This document shows, piece after piece, positions 16,168-23,944 of a stretch of 50,672 bases of DNA. The notes below the pieces were generated by a model. It was not told where the DNA came from, ran no database searches, and saw nothing but the letters and a program-made list of their open reading frames with translations. The DNA is from Planctomycetota bacterium (GTDB lineage: Bacteria > Planctomycetota > UBA1135). Position 1 is the stretch's first letter. Every line of letters begins with the position of its first letter. A program made the position numbers and the translations under genes. The stretch spans positions 1-50,672 of the forward strand of contig JAJFFB010000001.1 in assembly GCA_021776925.1 (NCBI GenBank), given 5' to 3'.

Positions 16168-17871
16168 GTGGAATTCCTCGATTCAAGGCGCCTGACCGGA
16201 CCCAATCTGCTGTGGGAGCGCCCCGGTGCGGCGGTCGAAGTGGGCTTCGGCTGCTTCGCCGACGGCGAGCCGATGGGCCCCACCGCCGCCGGCGCCGAGC
16301 GCGCGCTCGAGGTCTGGCAGCAGCAGGCGCGGCGCACTCTCGACGCCCTCGGCTGGAATGAGCACGAATTGATCTGGCGCGTGCATCCGACCGGCCTCAG
16401 CCTCGCCTTCAGCGCGCCGATCGACGCGCTCTATAGCGCCTGCGAAGTCGCCGACTGGATCTGGCGCGCCACCGCCGCGGTGCTGGAGGATTCCGAGGAA
16501 CCAGATTCTGGCCTCCAGGGACTGCGGCGGCAGATTGCCGCGGAGCAGGATCCGAAGCTGATTCGACTTCAGGCTGCAGCACGCGCGCACGGCGTCAACT
16601 TCTGTGGCGACGACGAGTGGACCACGATCGGCATGGGCTGCCACGGGCAGACCTTCGACACTCCCGACCTGCCCGACGCCGCCGCGCTCGACTGGAGCCA
16701 GGTTGCGGACATCCCGCTGGCGATGGTCACCGGCACCAACGGCAAGTCCACCACCGTGCGTCTGATGGTGGAAATGGTGCGCGCCGCCGGTCTGGTGCCG
16801 GGCGCGTGCTCGACCGACTGGATCCAGGTCGGCGACGCATTGCTCGACCGCGACGACTGGTCCGGCCCCGGCGGCGCGCGCGCGGTTATGAAGGACCCGC
16901 GCGTCGAAGCGGCGGTGCTGGAAACCGCGCGCGGTGGCATGCTGCGCCGCGGACTCGGGCTGGAGCGTGCCGACGTCGCCGTCATCACCAACGTCGCCGC
17001 CGACCACCTCGGCGAGATGGGGGTGTACGACCTCGCCGCGCTGACCGAGGTCAAGTTCATCATCGAGCGCGCCGCCGACCACCTGGTGCTCAACGCCGAC
17101 GACCCCGAGGTACGCCGCCGCGGCCTGCAGGCGGCAAAGCCGGTCAGCTGGTACAGCCTGGATCCAACCGACGAACTGATCCACAATCACCGCCGGGCGG
17201 GCGGCGAGGTGCTGCTGCTCGAAGAACAGATGCTGGTGCGCTATCAGGGCGATCAGCGCAGCGAACTTGCAGTGGTCGACGAGGTGCCGATGACCCTGGG
17301 CGGGGCGGTGCGTTACAACGTCGGCAATGCCCTCGCCGCCAGCGGCGCCGCGCTGCGCATGGGACTGCCGCTGGACGCGGTGGCCGCCGGTCTGCGCAAC
17401 TTCCACAGCGACGCCGAGTCCAACCCCGGCCGCCTCAACGTCTTCGACCTCGGCGGCGTCACCGCGATGGTCGACTTCGCGCACAATCCGCACGGCGTGG
17501 CGGCGCTGTTCGACGCCGCCGCGCGCCTGCCGCACCAACGCTTGCTGGTGCTGCTCGGCCAGGCTGGCGACCGCGACGACACCTCGATTCAGGAACTCGC
17601 CCGCATCACCGCCGCGGCGCAGCCCGACCGCGTCATCATCAAGGAGATGACCCGTTACCTGCGCGGCCGCGAGGCCGGCGAGGTCGCCGCGCTGCTCACC
17701 GGCCACCTCAGCGACGCCGGCCTGCCCGCCGAGCGCGTCGACCACGCCCCCAGCGAAATGGACGCGGTGCGCAGCGCCCTCGACTGGGCCCAGCCCGGCG
17801 ACCTGCTGCTGCTGCTCTCCCACGCCGAACGCGAAGCCGTGCTCGAAATGCTCGGCGCCCTGGTGTCCTGA
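16168..17871 (+). CDS. CphA paralog lacking the ATP-grasp domain (Mur ligase-type)
   Basis: The start is GTG at 16168, with GAGGA at 16156-16160 overlapping the cphA stop, giving 567 residues. The N-terminus (SRRLTGPNLLWERPG) resembles the CphA N-domain. Residues about 132-165 (RLQAAARAHGVNF, then MGCHGQTFD) match the CphA segment just before its ATP-grasp core (SLVQAAEERDIPWL, FGHGKFQKR). The sequence then goes straight to a Mur ligase module with P-loop GTNGKST at about 189, ETARGGMLRRG, NVAADHLG and DFAHNPHGV. About 300 residues of ATP-grasp are absent. It should therefore ligate an amino acid to a carboxylate but not extend an Asp backbone. A role in adding or exchanging the side-chain residue of cyanophycin is inferred; the substrate is unknown. 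Confidence 0.85.
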   Translation: MEFLDSRRLTGPNLLWERPGAAVEVGFGCFADGEPMGPTAAGAERALEVWQQQARRTLDALGWNEHELIWRVHPTGLSLAFSAPIDALYSACEVADWIWRATAAVLEDSEEPDSGLQGLRRQIAAEQDPKLIRLQAAARAHGVNFCGDDEWTTIGMGCHGQTFDTPDLPDAAALDWSQVADIPLAMVTGTNGKSTTVRLMVEMVRAAGLVPGACSTDWIQVGDALLDRDDWSGPGGARAVMKDPRVEAAVLETARGGMLRRGLGLERADVAVITNVAADHLGEMGVYDLAALTEVKFIIERAADHLVLNADDPEVRRRGLQAAKPVSWYSLDPTDELIHNHRRAGGEVLLLEEQMLVRYQGDQRSELAVVDEVPMTLGGAVRYNVGNALAASGAALRMGLPLDAVAAGLRNFHSDAESNPGRLNVFDLGGVTAMVDFAHNPHGVAALFDAAARLPHQRLLVLLGQAGDRDDTSIQELARITAAAQPDRVIIKEMTRYLRGREAGEVAALLTGHLSDAGLPAERVDHAPSEMDAVRSALDWAQPGDLLLLLSHAEREAVLEMLGALVS

Positions 17872-18000
17872 CCCGGTGGCAGAGAAACCGGGGGCGGGGA
17901 TCGGGCCACCGCGGAGCCCTATCGGCTCATCAATGCGCGCATCCTATGCGTGGGCGGCTGATGGTCCGCTCTTGAAGGGTGCACAACATGTACCTGGTCC

Positions 18001-18225
18001 ATGTCTGCCATCCTTTACGCCCTCGCAGTCCTCTTGCTGATCCTGATTCCGCTGGCACCCAAGCTGATTCGGCTCAGAATCAGAATCCTCAGGTGGCTCC
18101 ATTGGAACTGGGCGGCCAACCTGCTCGAAAAGCATTTCGATGGTTGGGTGTGGTTCCTTCGGGTATTCCTTTTCGTGATCGCTGCAATGCTTCTATATTT
18201 CGGTTGGGCAGATCTTGGCGATTGA
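18001..18225 (+). CDS. Small membrane protein, 74 residues
   Basis: The protein has two hydrophobic segments (residues 2-19, ILYALAVLLLILIPLAP, and 50-68, WFLRVFLFVIAAMLLYFG) joined by a basic and aromatic loop (RLRIRILRWLHWNW). The amphipathic, Trp/Arg-rich pattern is that of a real small membrane protein rather than a chance frame. It lies 129 bases after the cyanophycin genes on the same strand and may have its own promoter. Small hairpins (17872-17892 and 17938-17950) lie between. I do not recognise a family. Confidence 0.6.
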   Translation: MSAILYALAVLLLILIPLAPKLIRLRIRILRWLHWNWAANLLEKHFDGWVWFLRVFLFVIAAMLLYFGWADLGD

Positions 18226-18287
18226 TCCGAAAGGTCGGAGAAGGCGTGTAGTCGTGGAATGTGCGACCGAAAGTAGGGGCTCAACGC

Positions 18288-18307
18288 GATCGAATCCTGA
18301 TTCGATC
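18288..18307. terminator. Inverted repeat between convergent genes, possible terminator
   Basis: GATCGAATC and GATTCGATC form a perfect 9-bp inverted repeat with a 2-base centre. A second short hairpin (CCGTC/GACGG, 18319-18333) follows. They lie in the 195-base gap between the ends of a plus-strand and a minus-strand gene, where a bidirectional terminator would be expected, but neither has a U-tract. No gene was seen in the rest of the gap (18226-18420). Confidence 0.35.
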
Positions 18308-18420
18308 CGGATTCCTGTCCGTCTGCCTGACGGCGGCTGACGTGGTTCGGCGAATGGCGATTCTGCGCGCTATTTCACCGGGGCCTTCTCTGACTCTTCG
18401 CCTCGCTCCTGTTTCCTGAA

Positions 18421-20103
18421 TCAGGGCAGGATGGTCAGTTCGACGCGGCGCGAGATGGCGTGGACGATGAGTTCGCCGGCATCGGTGAGTTCGTAGCAGC
18501 CGAAGGCCAGGTACCAGGACTTGCCGATCATGACCGGCGGCAGGTTGCCAGGCAGCGCGGCCTGTACGGTTCCCGCACCGGCGGCGGACAGCGGGCCGGC
18601 CGGGAGGATCATTTCGTCCGGGTGCTGGCCTTGCAGCGAGCGGCTGAACAACAGGTCCTGTTCCAGTGGTACCTGCCAGCCCTGCACCACGGTCAGCCCC
18701 GGTGCCTCGGCGATCAGTGTCAGGTAGAAGAGGCGGTCGTCCTGGCGCAGGAAGTCATCGGGGAACTTCAGGTTCCAGGTCGCGGTGCCGCCGCTGAGCG
18801 CCGAAATCTCGCTGCGCGACGGAATCGCGAACTGGCGGAAGCTGAGCAGATGCACCACCCCGGCCAGGCCGTTGGGGCCGGGGGCGTCGGTGGCGCCGAC
18901 CAGCAGGTCGAGGCGGCCGTCGTTGTCGAGGTCGCCGGCGCCGGCGACCGCGCCGCCGTAGCCGTCGGCGGTACCCTCGGATTCGCTGATCCACAGGCGC
19001 GCGTGGTCGGCGCCGGAGTAGATGTAGACGCGGCCGCCGTAGGCCGGACCCGGCGCGCCGATCATCAGATCGACGATGCCGTCTTCATTGACGTCGCCGG
19101 CGGTGCCGAGCGCGGCGCCGAAGTGTTCCTGAGGCGCGCTGCCGTACCAGGTCTGCATGAGCGTGGCGGCGGGGTCGGTCGACACCAGCACGGCCGAGCC
19201 TTGATCAAAGCCGCCGGCTGGTTCGTCGAGGCGCGCACCGGCGAGGAAGTCGCCATAACCATCGCCGTCGGTGTCGCCGACCGCGGCCAGCGCGGTGGGG
19301 AAGAAGGCCGCCGCGGCGCTGCCGTCGAAACGCCACACGGCGCTGCCATCGGCGCCCGAGCGCAGGAACACCGCGCCGGCGTCGACCAGGCCTGGTGGAT
19401 CGAAACTGCGCGCGCCGGCGAGCAGATCGGGAAAACCGTCGCCGCTGCTGTCGCCCGGGCAGGCCAGCGTGGCGCCGAAGCGATCGCCGGCGGCATCGCC
19501 GTGGAAGGCCTGGATGACGCTGCCGTCGAGGCCGCTGAGGAACCAGGCGCCGCCGGCGTCGAACAGCACCGTGCCGAGCCCGTCGTCGTAGTCGAAGGCG
19601 CCGTCGCCGACCGCCAGATCAGGGATCGAATCGCCGTCGAGGTCGCCGGGGGCGGCCAGCGCCTGGCCGAAATCGCCGCTGCCGACGGGGCCGCTGAGGC
19701 TGAGCAGGGTCAGCCCGCTGGCGCCGGAAACGAGGAAAACCGTGCCGCTGCCGGCGTCGGAACTGAAGGCGAAGTCGTCGACCAGATCGCCGTCGAGGTC
19801 GCCGAGGGCGAGCACCGCACGACCGAGCCGCTCGAAGGACGCGCTGCCGGTGTACTCGTAGAGCACCCCGCCGCCGGCCCCGGAGTACACCCGCACCAGG
19901 CCTGCTTTGGGCATGCCGCTGATCGTGGCATCGGGAGCACAAGCCGCGGTCTCGCGCAGGCCGTCGCCGTCGAGGTCGCCAAGCGCGGCGACGCTGGCGC
20001 CCATGCGGTCACCCTGGACGTCGCCCGGGAAGAGCGCGATCTTATCGAAACCCCCACCGGCGACCTGGGCCGCGGACAGGAGGAGGGGTGCCCATAAGCA
20101 CAT
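18421..20103 (-). CDS. Exported FG-GAP (integrin alpha-type) beta-propeller protein
   Basis: The 560-residue protein starts with a short signal peptide (MCLWAPLLLSAAQVAGGG). Residues about 20-420 hold about seven FG-GAP repeats, each with a GDLDGDG-type calcium-binding loop, for example ALGDLDGDGLRETAACAP, APGDLDGDSIPDLAVG, AVGDTDGDGYGDFLAGA and AGDVNEDGIVDLMIGAPG. Seven repeats fit a seven-bladed propeller. The C-terminal 130 residues are a separate beta-domain. Such proteins act in adhesion or surface binding. An AGGA ribosome-binding site lies before the ATG. The gene is 9 bases after the serine hydrolase gene and is probably the last in that operon. Confidence 0.85.
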   Translation of the reverse strand: MCLWAPLLLSAAQVAGGGFDKIALFPGDVQGDRMGASVAALGDLDGDGLRETAACAPDATISGMPKAGLVRVYSGAGGGVLYEYTGSASFERLGRAVLALGDLDGDLVDDFAFSSDAGSGTVFLVSGASGLTLLSLSGPVGSGDFGQALAAPGDLDGDSIPDLAVGDGAFDYDDGLGTVLFDAGGAWFLSGLDGSVIQAFHGDAAGDRFGATLACPGDSSGDGFPDLLAGARSFDPPGLVDAGAVFLRSGADGSAVWRFDGSAAAAFFPTALAAVGDTDGDGYGDFLAGARLDEPAGGFDQGSAVLVSTDPAATLMQTWYGSAPQEHFGAALGTAGDVNEDGIVDLMIGAPGPAYGGRVYIYSGADHARLWISESEGTADGYGGAVAGAGDLDNDGRLDLLVGATDAPGPNGLAGVVHLLSFRQFAIPSRSEISALSGGTATWNLKFPDDFLRQDDRLFYLTLIAEAPGLTVVQGWQVPLEQDLLFSRSLQGQHPDEMILPAGPLSAAGAGTVQAALPGNLPPVMIGKSWYLAFGCYELTDAGELIVHAISRRVELTILP

Positions 20104-20112
20104 AGGGAAATC

Positions 20113-21240
20113 CTAACCGCTGCGACGGGATTCCTGTACCGCGGCGGCGAAGAAGCGCGCGATTTCCATCGTCATGGCGCGCGTAGGACCCTCGCTGTTG
20201 TTGAGCGTGAGCGCCACCACCAGGCCGAGATCGGGCAGCAGCAGGAGCTGGGTGGAGCCACCCACCGAACCGCCGGAATGCCCCCAGACGGCGCCGAAAT
20301 CGTCGTTCTTGGTGATCGTCCAGCCGATTCCGTAGCCCGTGCTGCGGCCGTCGCGGGTGTGCTGCGGGGTGAACAAGGCGTCGAGCGAGGCCTGCTTGAG
20401 GAAGCCCGGCCTCAGGTGTGCCTGAGCAAAGCGCACCAGATCGCTGGGCGTCGAGAGAAAGCCCCCCCCCGCCCACTTGTAGCTGTTGTCGACCGCCGGA
20501 GCCGGTCCGATGCCGCCCTGGATGTTGGCGTAGAAGTGGGTGCGCTGCGCGATCTTGGCCTGAGCGTGGTCGGGCCGCGTGTTGCTCAGCCCCAGGCGCT
20601 TGAACACGCGCTGCTGCATGTACTCAAGGAAGGGCGTGTCGCTGGCACCCTCGATCGCCGCGCTGACCAGGTTCCAGCCATAACTCGAGTAGGCGTAGCG
20701 GCTCCCCGGCTGGTGCAGCAAGGGATCGTCGGCGAAGATATGCAGCCCTGCAGTGACGCTCGGGTAGCTGGTGCGCGACAGGAATTCGGCGCCGCGGTAG
20801 TGGCGCACGCCCCCCAGATGTCCGGCGAGCTGGCGCGTGGTCAGCGGCCACAGCTTGCGCGGGAAGGTCGGCACGTATTGCTGCACCTCGGCATCGAGAT
20901 CGAGCTTGCCTTCTTCGACCAGCAGCATCAGGCCCGCGGCGGTCAACGGCTTGGACACGCTGCCGACGCGGAATAGGGTCTGGTCGGTCACCTTGGTCCG
21001 CTCTGCAACATGGGCGTAACCGAAACCCTGCGACCAGACCTCTCGCTGCGCGTGGCCGACGGCGGCGGCAAATCCCGGGCCGATTCCGATTTCCAGCCTG
21101 GCGTTCAATGCCGCCACAGCCTGTTCCTGGGCCACGGCGAAACTAGGTTCCTGCGCGGCGGGAGGAACTGGCGGTGCCGGAGTAGCCTGCGCAGGTGGCG
21201 TCTGCGCGCACAGGGTCAGCAGGAGGGTGACGACGAGCAT
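20113..21240 (-). CDS. Exported serine beta-lactamase-like hydrolase (class C / esterase type)
   Basis: The 375-residue protein has a signal peptide (MLVVTLLLTLCA) and a Pro/Ala linker. The catalytic SxxK motif is SVSK at Ser94-Lys97. A YSSYGWN motif follows in the position of the class C Tyr, and VWGHSGGSVGG near the C-terminus corresponds to the KTG/HxG strand. This family covers class C beta-lactamases, D-Ala-D-Ala peptidases and esterases; motifs alone do not decide among them. A run of nine C at 20462-20470 encodes three glycines. The gene is 9 bases after the GT83 gene and may be co-transcribed with the envelope-sugar genes. Confidence 0.82.
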   Translation of the reverse strand: MLVVTLLLTLCAQTPPAQATPAPPVPPAAQEPSFAVAQEQAVAALNARLEIGIGPGFAAAVGHAQREVWSQGFGYAHVAERTKVTDQTLFRVGSVSKPLTAAGLMLLVEEGKLDLDAEVQQYVPTFPRKLWPLTTRQLAGHLGGVRHYRGAEFLSRTSYPSVTAGLHIFADDPLLHQPGSRYAYSSYGWNLVSAAIEGASDTPFLEYMQQRVFKRLGLSNTRPDHAQAKIAQRTHFYANIQGGIGPAPAVDNSYKWAGGGFLSTPSDLVRFAQAHLRPGFLKQASLDALFTPQHTRDGRSTGYGIGWTITKNDDFGAVWGHSGGSVGGSTQLLLLPDLGLVVALTLNNSEGPTRAMTMEIARFFAAAVQESRRSG

Positions 21241-21249
21241 GGTCCCAGC

Positions 21250-22842
21250 CTAGTTGCCGGCGCCGAGGGGCTGCGCCCGGTCCGTTTCGGGGAGCAGCGC
21301 AATGGCCGGCATCAGCGCGTACTCCAATCTCTTGTAGGGCCCGTGTTGCAGTGAACGCTGCCACCGGCTTGGGGACCATCGGCTGCTGGTGGAGCGGGGG
21401 TCCCGGAACACCACCAGGACTCCGTCGGGGTGCTCGCTGGCCCAGGTCCCCAGACCGGCCGAGTCGAGCACGGTGAGCGGTTGCTGCAGGCGGCCAAGGA
21501 ATTGCAGCTGGCCGTAATAACGTCCTTGGAAGGCAACCGGGCGCCCGTCCTGTTGCACCGCGCTGACCGCGTCGGCGAGTGCTTGCAGGCGATAGGGCTT
21601 CATCGCCGCGGGCATCGCGGTCAGATGCAGGTAGATGATCAGAGCGGCACCCAGGATGGCCTGGGCGCCGACCGCACGGCGCAGACTGCTGCGGTGTGGC
21701 AGCAGCAGCCACAGGGAAGCCAGCAGCGGCGGAATTCCGGCCCACCAAGGTGTGTCGTAAGGGCCGAAGGCAAAGACCCCGGCGATGACCAGCAGCAGCA
21801 CGCCGACGCCGCGCAGCTCATGGCGGCTGCCCTCGGGAGCCTGCATCTCCAGGCAGCGCGCCAGCATCAGCGCCAGGATCGGGATCATCGGCAGCAGATA
21901 GTGCGGTTGCTTGCCGCTAATCAAGGTGAACAGCACCACCACCGGCAGGGAACACGCCCACAAAAAGCGCACCCGGTGATCGCTGCGGTAGGCCTTGCCC
22001 CAGCCGCGCCAGAAACGCGGCCACAGGGTCAGCGGGATGCACATGCCCGGGAACACCACCAGGTACCACCAGATCGGCCGTGCGTGGGCGAAGCTGTCGC
22101 TGAGGCGGCCGGCGGTCTGGCCCCAGAAGATCGCGTCACGGAACTCGGGCCCGCCGTACACCGCCGCCGGAATCGCCCAGGCCAGGGCCAGCAGCGCGCC
22201 GCCGAGCACCGCCAGCAACAGGCGCGAGAACCAAACCGGCGGGCGATCGCCGCGCAGCATGGTCGGCGCGGCGAGGGCGGGGGGAAGCGCATAGATCAGG
22301 ATCACCGGACCCTTGGCGAGCACCCCGAGGCCGATCGCCAGGGCGAAACGCCACCAGGCGCCGGGGCGGCGATGGCGGGCGTCGATCACCGCGTCCAGGG
22401 CGAGCAGGCTGCACGCGGTGATCAGGAAGTCGAACATCACCATGGTGGCGAACAACTGCCAGAAGATGCAGGCGAAGGCCAGCCGCGGCGCCCAGCGGCG
22501 CAGGCGCGCGCGATCGGGGAACAGCTTCGCGGCAATGCGTGCAATCAGGAACAAGGACAGCAGCGAGGCCAGCGCCGGCACCAGCCGCGCCCACCATTCC
22601 TGCACGCCGAAGACGCTCCAGCCGGCGTGCATCAGCCAGAACAACAGCGGCGGTTTGTGGGTGTAGATTTCGCCGTTGAGACGCGGCACCAGGAAGTCGC
22701 CGCTGTGCCACATCTCCCAGGCGACCGCCAGGTAGCGCGTTTCGTCGATCGGCAGCAGCGGGCGGATCAGGTGGGCCACCACCACCACCGCCGCGAGCGG
22801 CAGCAGCAACCCGCGCACCGACCGCAGCGCGTCGCGGTTCAC
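21250..22842 (-). CDS. GT83 (ArnT/Rgt-like) polyprenyl-phosphate-sugar lipid glycosyltransferase
   Basis: The protein has 530 residues from a GTG at 22842 that overlaps the stop of the LAB_N gene (GTGA). Longer upstream starts run through that gene and were rejected. The first loop has IDETRYLAVAWEMWHSGDF followed by RLNGEIYTHKPPLLFWL, the signature of the ArnT/PMT superfamily with its catalytic acidic residue. About ten to twelve membrane helices follow, then a short periplasmic domain. The family moves a sugar from a polyprenyl-phosphate carrier to lipid A or another periplasmic acceptor. With the GT2 and epimerase neighbours, a uronic-acid donor is inferred. Confidence 0.85.
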   Translation of the reverse strand: MNRDALRSVRGLLLPLAAVVVVAHLIRPLLPIDETRYLAVAWEMWHSGDFLVPRLNGEIYTHKPPLLFWLMHAGWSVFGVQEWWARLVPALASLLSLFLIARIAAKLFPDRARLRRWAPRLAFACIFWQLFATMVMFDFLITACSLLALDAVIDARHRRPGAWWRFALAIGLGVLAKGPVILIYALPPALAAPTMLRGDRPPVWFSRLLLAVLGGALLALAWAIPAAVYGGPEFRDAIFWGQTAGRLSDSFAHARPIWWYLVVFPGMCIPLTLWPRFWRGWGKAYRSDHRVRFLWACSLPVVVLFTLISGKQPHYLLPMIPILALMLARCLEMQAPEGSRHELRGVGVLLLVIAGVFAFGPYDTPWWAGIPPLLASLWLLLPHRSSLRRAVGAQAILGAALIIYLHLTAMPAAMKPYRLQALADAVSAVQQDGRPVAFQGRYYGQLQFLGRLQQPLTVLDSAGLGTWASEHPDGVLVVFRDPRSTSSRWSPSRWQRSLQHGPYKRLEYALMPAIALLPETDRAQPLGAGN

Positions 22843-23144
22843 GACTCTTCGCCGGCCGCTGCAGCCTTGCGGATCAGGTGCAGATTGCGCAGATAGATGG
22901 CGATGCCCATGCTCTGGCCGAGCAGGATGACGGGGTCGTGGTCGAGGATGCCATAGAGCAGCAACAGCCCGGCGCCGCCGATGCTCAGATACCAAAAGGC
23001 GATCGGAATCACGCTGCGCCCGTGCTTCTCGGAACTCAGCCACTGCACCAGGAAGCGCAGGAAGAACACCGCCTGGCCGATGAAGCCGAGCACCGCGATC
23101 GGGCTCATGGCGTTGGCCAGGAACTCGTCGAGCCAGGCGCTCAT
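22839..23144 (-). CDS. LAB_N (lipid A biosynthesis N-terminal domain) small membrane protein
   Basis: From the ATG at 23144, which overlaps the GT2 stop (ATGA), the protein has 101 residues. It has three hydrophobic helices with the LAB_N signature: GFIGQAVFFLRFLVQWL, SVIPIAFWYLSIGGAGLLL and GQSMGIAIYLRNLHLI. The domain belongs to the PQ-loop/MtN3-like clan. It is often found as a stand-alone protein between a GT2 and an ArnT-like transferase. A role in flipping or handling the polyprenyl-linked sugar, like ArnE/ArnF, is inferred. Confidence 0.85.
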   Translation of the reverse strand: MSAWLDEFLANAMSPIAVLGFIGQAVFFLRFLVQWLSSEKHGRSVIPIAFWYLSIGGAGLLLLYGILDHDPVILLGQSMGIAIYLRNLHLIRKAAAAGEES

Positions 23145-23860
23145 TTGCTGATTTCGAAGGGGGGAGCGGAGTGGCGCCGCATCAGCCACATCACGCCAAA
23201 CAGATCCCACAGCCCGACCCAGGCGCGGTCAAGGACGCCGTATTTGGATTTGCCGCGGGTGCGCGGGCGGTGGTTGACCGGCACCGAGACCGCCTCGCCG
23301 CCAGCGCGGCGCACCAGGGCGGGCAGGAAGCGGTGCGCGTGCGAGAACCACGGCAGTTCGAGCAGCACGTGACGCGGGATCAGTTTGATGCCGCAGCCGG
23401 TGTCGGGGGTGCGGTCGCGCAGCAGGCGGCTGCGCAGGCCGTTGGCGAAGCGCGAGGCGAAGCGTTTGGCGCCGGAGTCGCGCCGTTCAACGCGGTGGCC
23501 GATGGCCATCCACGGTTGCTCGTCGCTGTGTTCGGCGGGCCGCGCCTGCCACAGTTTGGGCAGGTCGGCGGGGTCGTTCTGGCCGTCGCCGTCGAGGGTG
23601 GCGATCCAGGCAAAGCGCGCCGTGCGCGCGCCGCTGCGCACCCCGGCGCTCTGACCACCGCGCTGCAGGTGCCGCACCACGCGCAGGCGGCCTTCTTCGG
23701 CCGCGATGGCGTGCAGCAGTTCCAGGCTGGCATCGCTGCTGCAGTCATCGACGAACACCATCTCGAACTCGAGCCTGCCATCGAGCGCGGCGACGATTTC
23801 GTCGATCAAGGGCCGCAGGTTCTCCTCCTCATTGAAGACCGGGACGACGACGGAAAGCAT
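23141..23860 (-). CDS. Polyprenyl-phosphate sugar synthase, GT2 (DPM1/ArnC/RgtE-like)
   Basis: The 239-residue protein is a GT2 glycosyltransferase: LSVVVPVFNEEENL at the N-terminus, VFVDDCSSDAS, and the metal-binding TLDGDGQNDPADLP. The C-terminal part has RKSKYG-like RTRGKSKYG and ends with a short hydrophobic segment, as in dolichol-phosphate mannose synthases without the long membrane domain. It should transfer a sugar from a nucleotide donor to a polyprenyl phosphate at the inner membrane. It is the first gene of a minus-strand operon continuing into LAB_N and GT83 with 4-base overlaps. A perfect TATAAT lies 47 bases upstream of its ATG. Confidence 0.87.
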   Translation of the reverse strand: MLSVVVPVFNEEENLRPLIDEIVAALDGRLEFEMVFVDDCSSDASLELLHAIAAEEGRLRVVRHLQRGGQSAGVRSGARTARFAWIATLDGDGQNDPADLPKLWQARPAEHSDEQPWMAIGHRVERRDSGAKRFASRFANGLRSRLLRDRTPDTGCGIKLIPRHVLLELPWFSHAHRFLPALVRRAGGEAVSVPVNHRPRTRGKSKYGVLDRAWVGLWDLFGVMWLMRRHSAPPFEISK

Positions 23861-23906
23861 GGAGGCTGAACAGGGGGAGTGGGTTCATGGCCCGGTATCG
23901 GGGCGG

Positions 23907-23913
23907 TATTATA
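23907..23913. promoter_or_regulatory. Bidirectional -10 core between GT2 and epimerase genes
   Basis: TATTATA in the 84-base divergent gap reads TATTAT (23907-23912) on the plus strand, toward the epimerase ATG at 23945. It reads TATAAT (23913-23908) on the minus strand, toward the GT2 ATG at 23860. Overlapping divergent -10 elements would tie the expression of the two transcripts. No clear -35 was seen on either side. Confidence 0.45.
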
Positions 23914-23944
23914 GGCCCCGAACTCTCCGGTTCGACCCCCACGC

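Noticed and set aside
12201..16337. A 1378-codon minus-strand open frame across cphB and cphA
   Set aside because: It covers clear cyanophycinase and cyanophycin synthetase genes on the other strand, spans their junction, and translates to low-complexity Ala/Asp/His/Val sequence. It is a result of codon bias, not an overlapping gene.
18226..18420. Possible small RNA or repeat element in the gap after the 74-residue membrane protein
   Set aside because: Only short hairpins are visible, with no U-tract and no promoter. A convergent-gene terminator region is a sufficient explanation.
21250..23043. A longer, 597-residue version of the GT83 gene
   Set aside because: The first 67 residues read antiparallel noise through the LAB_N gene. 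The GTG at 22842 overlapping the LAB_N stop gives the expected N-terminus.
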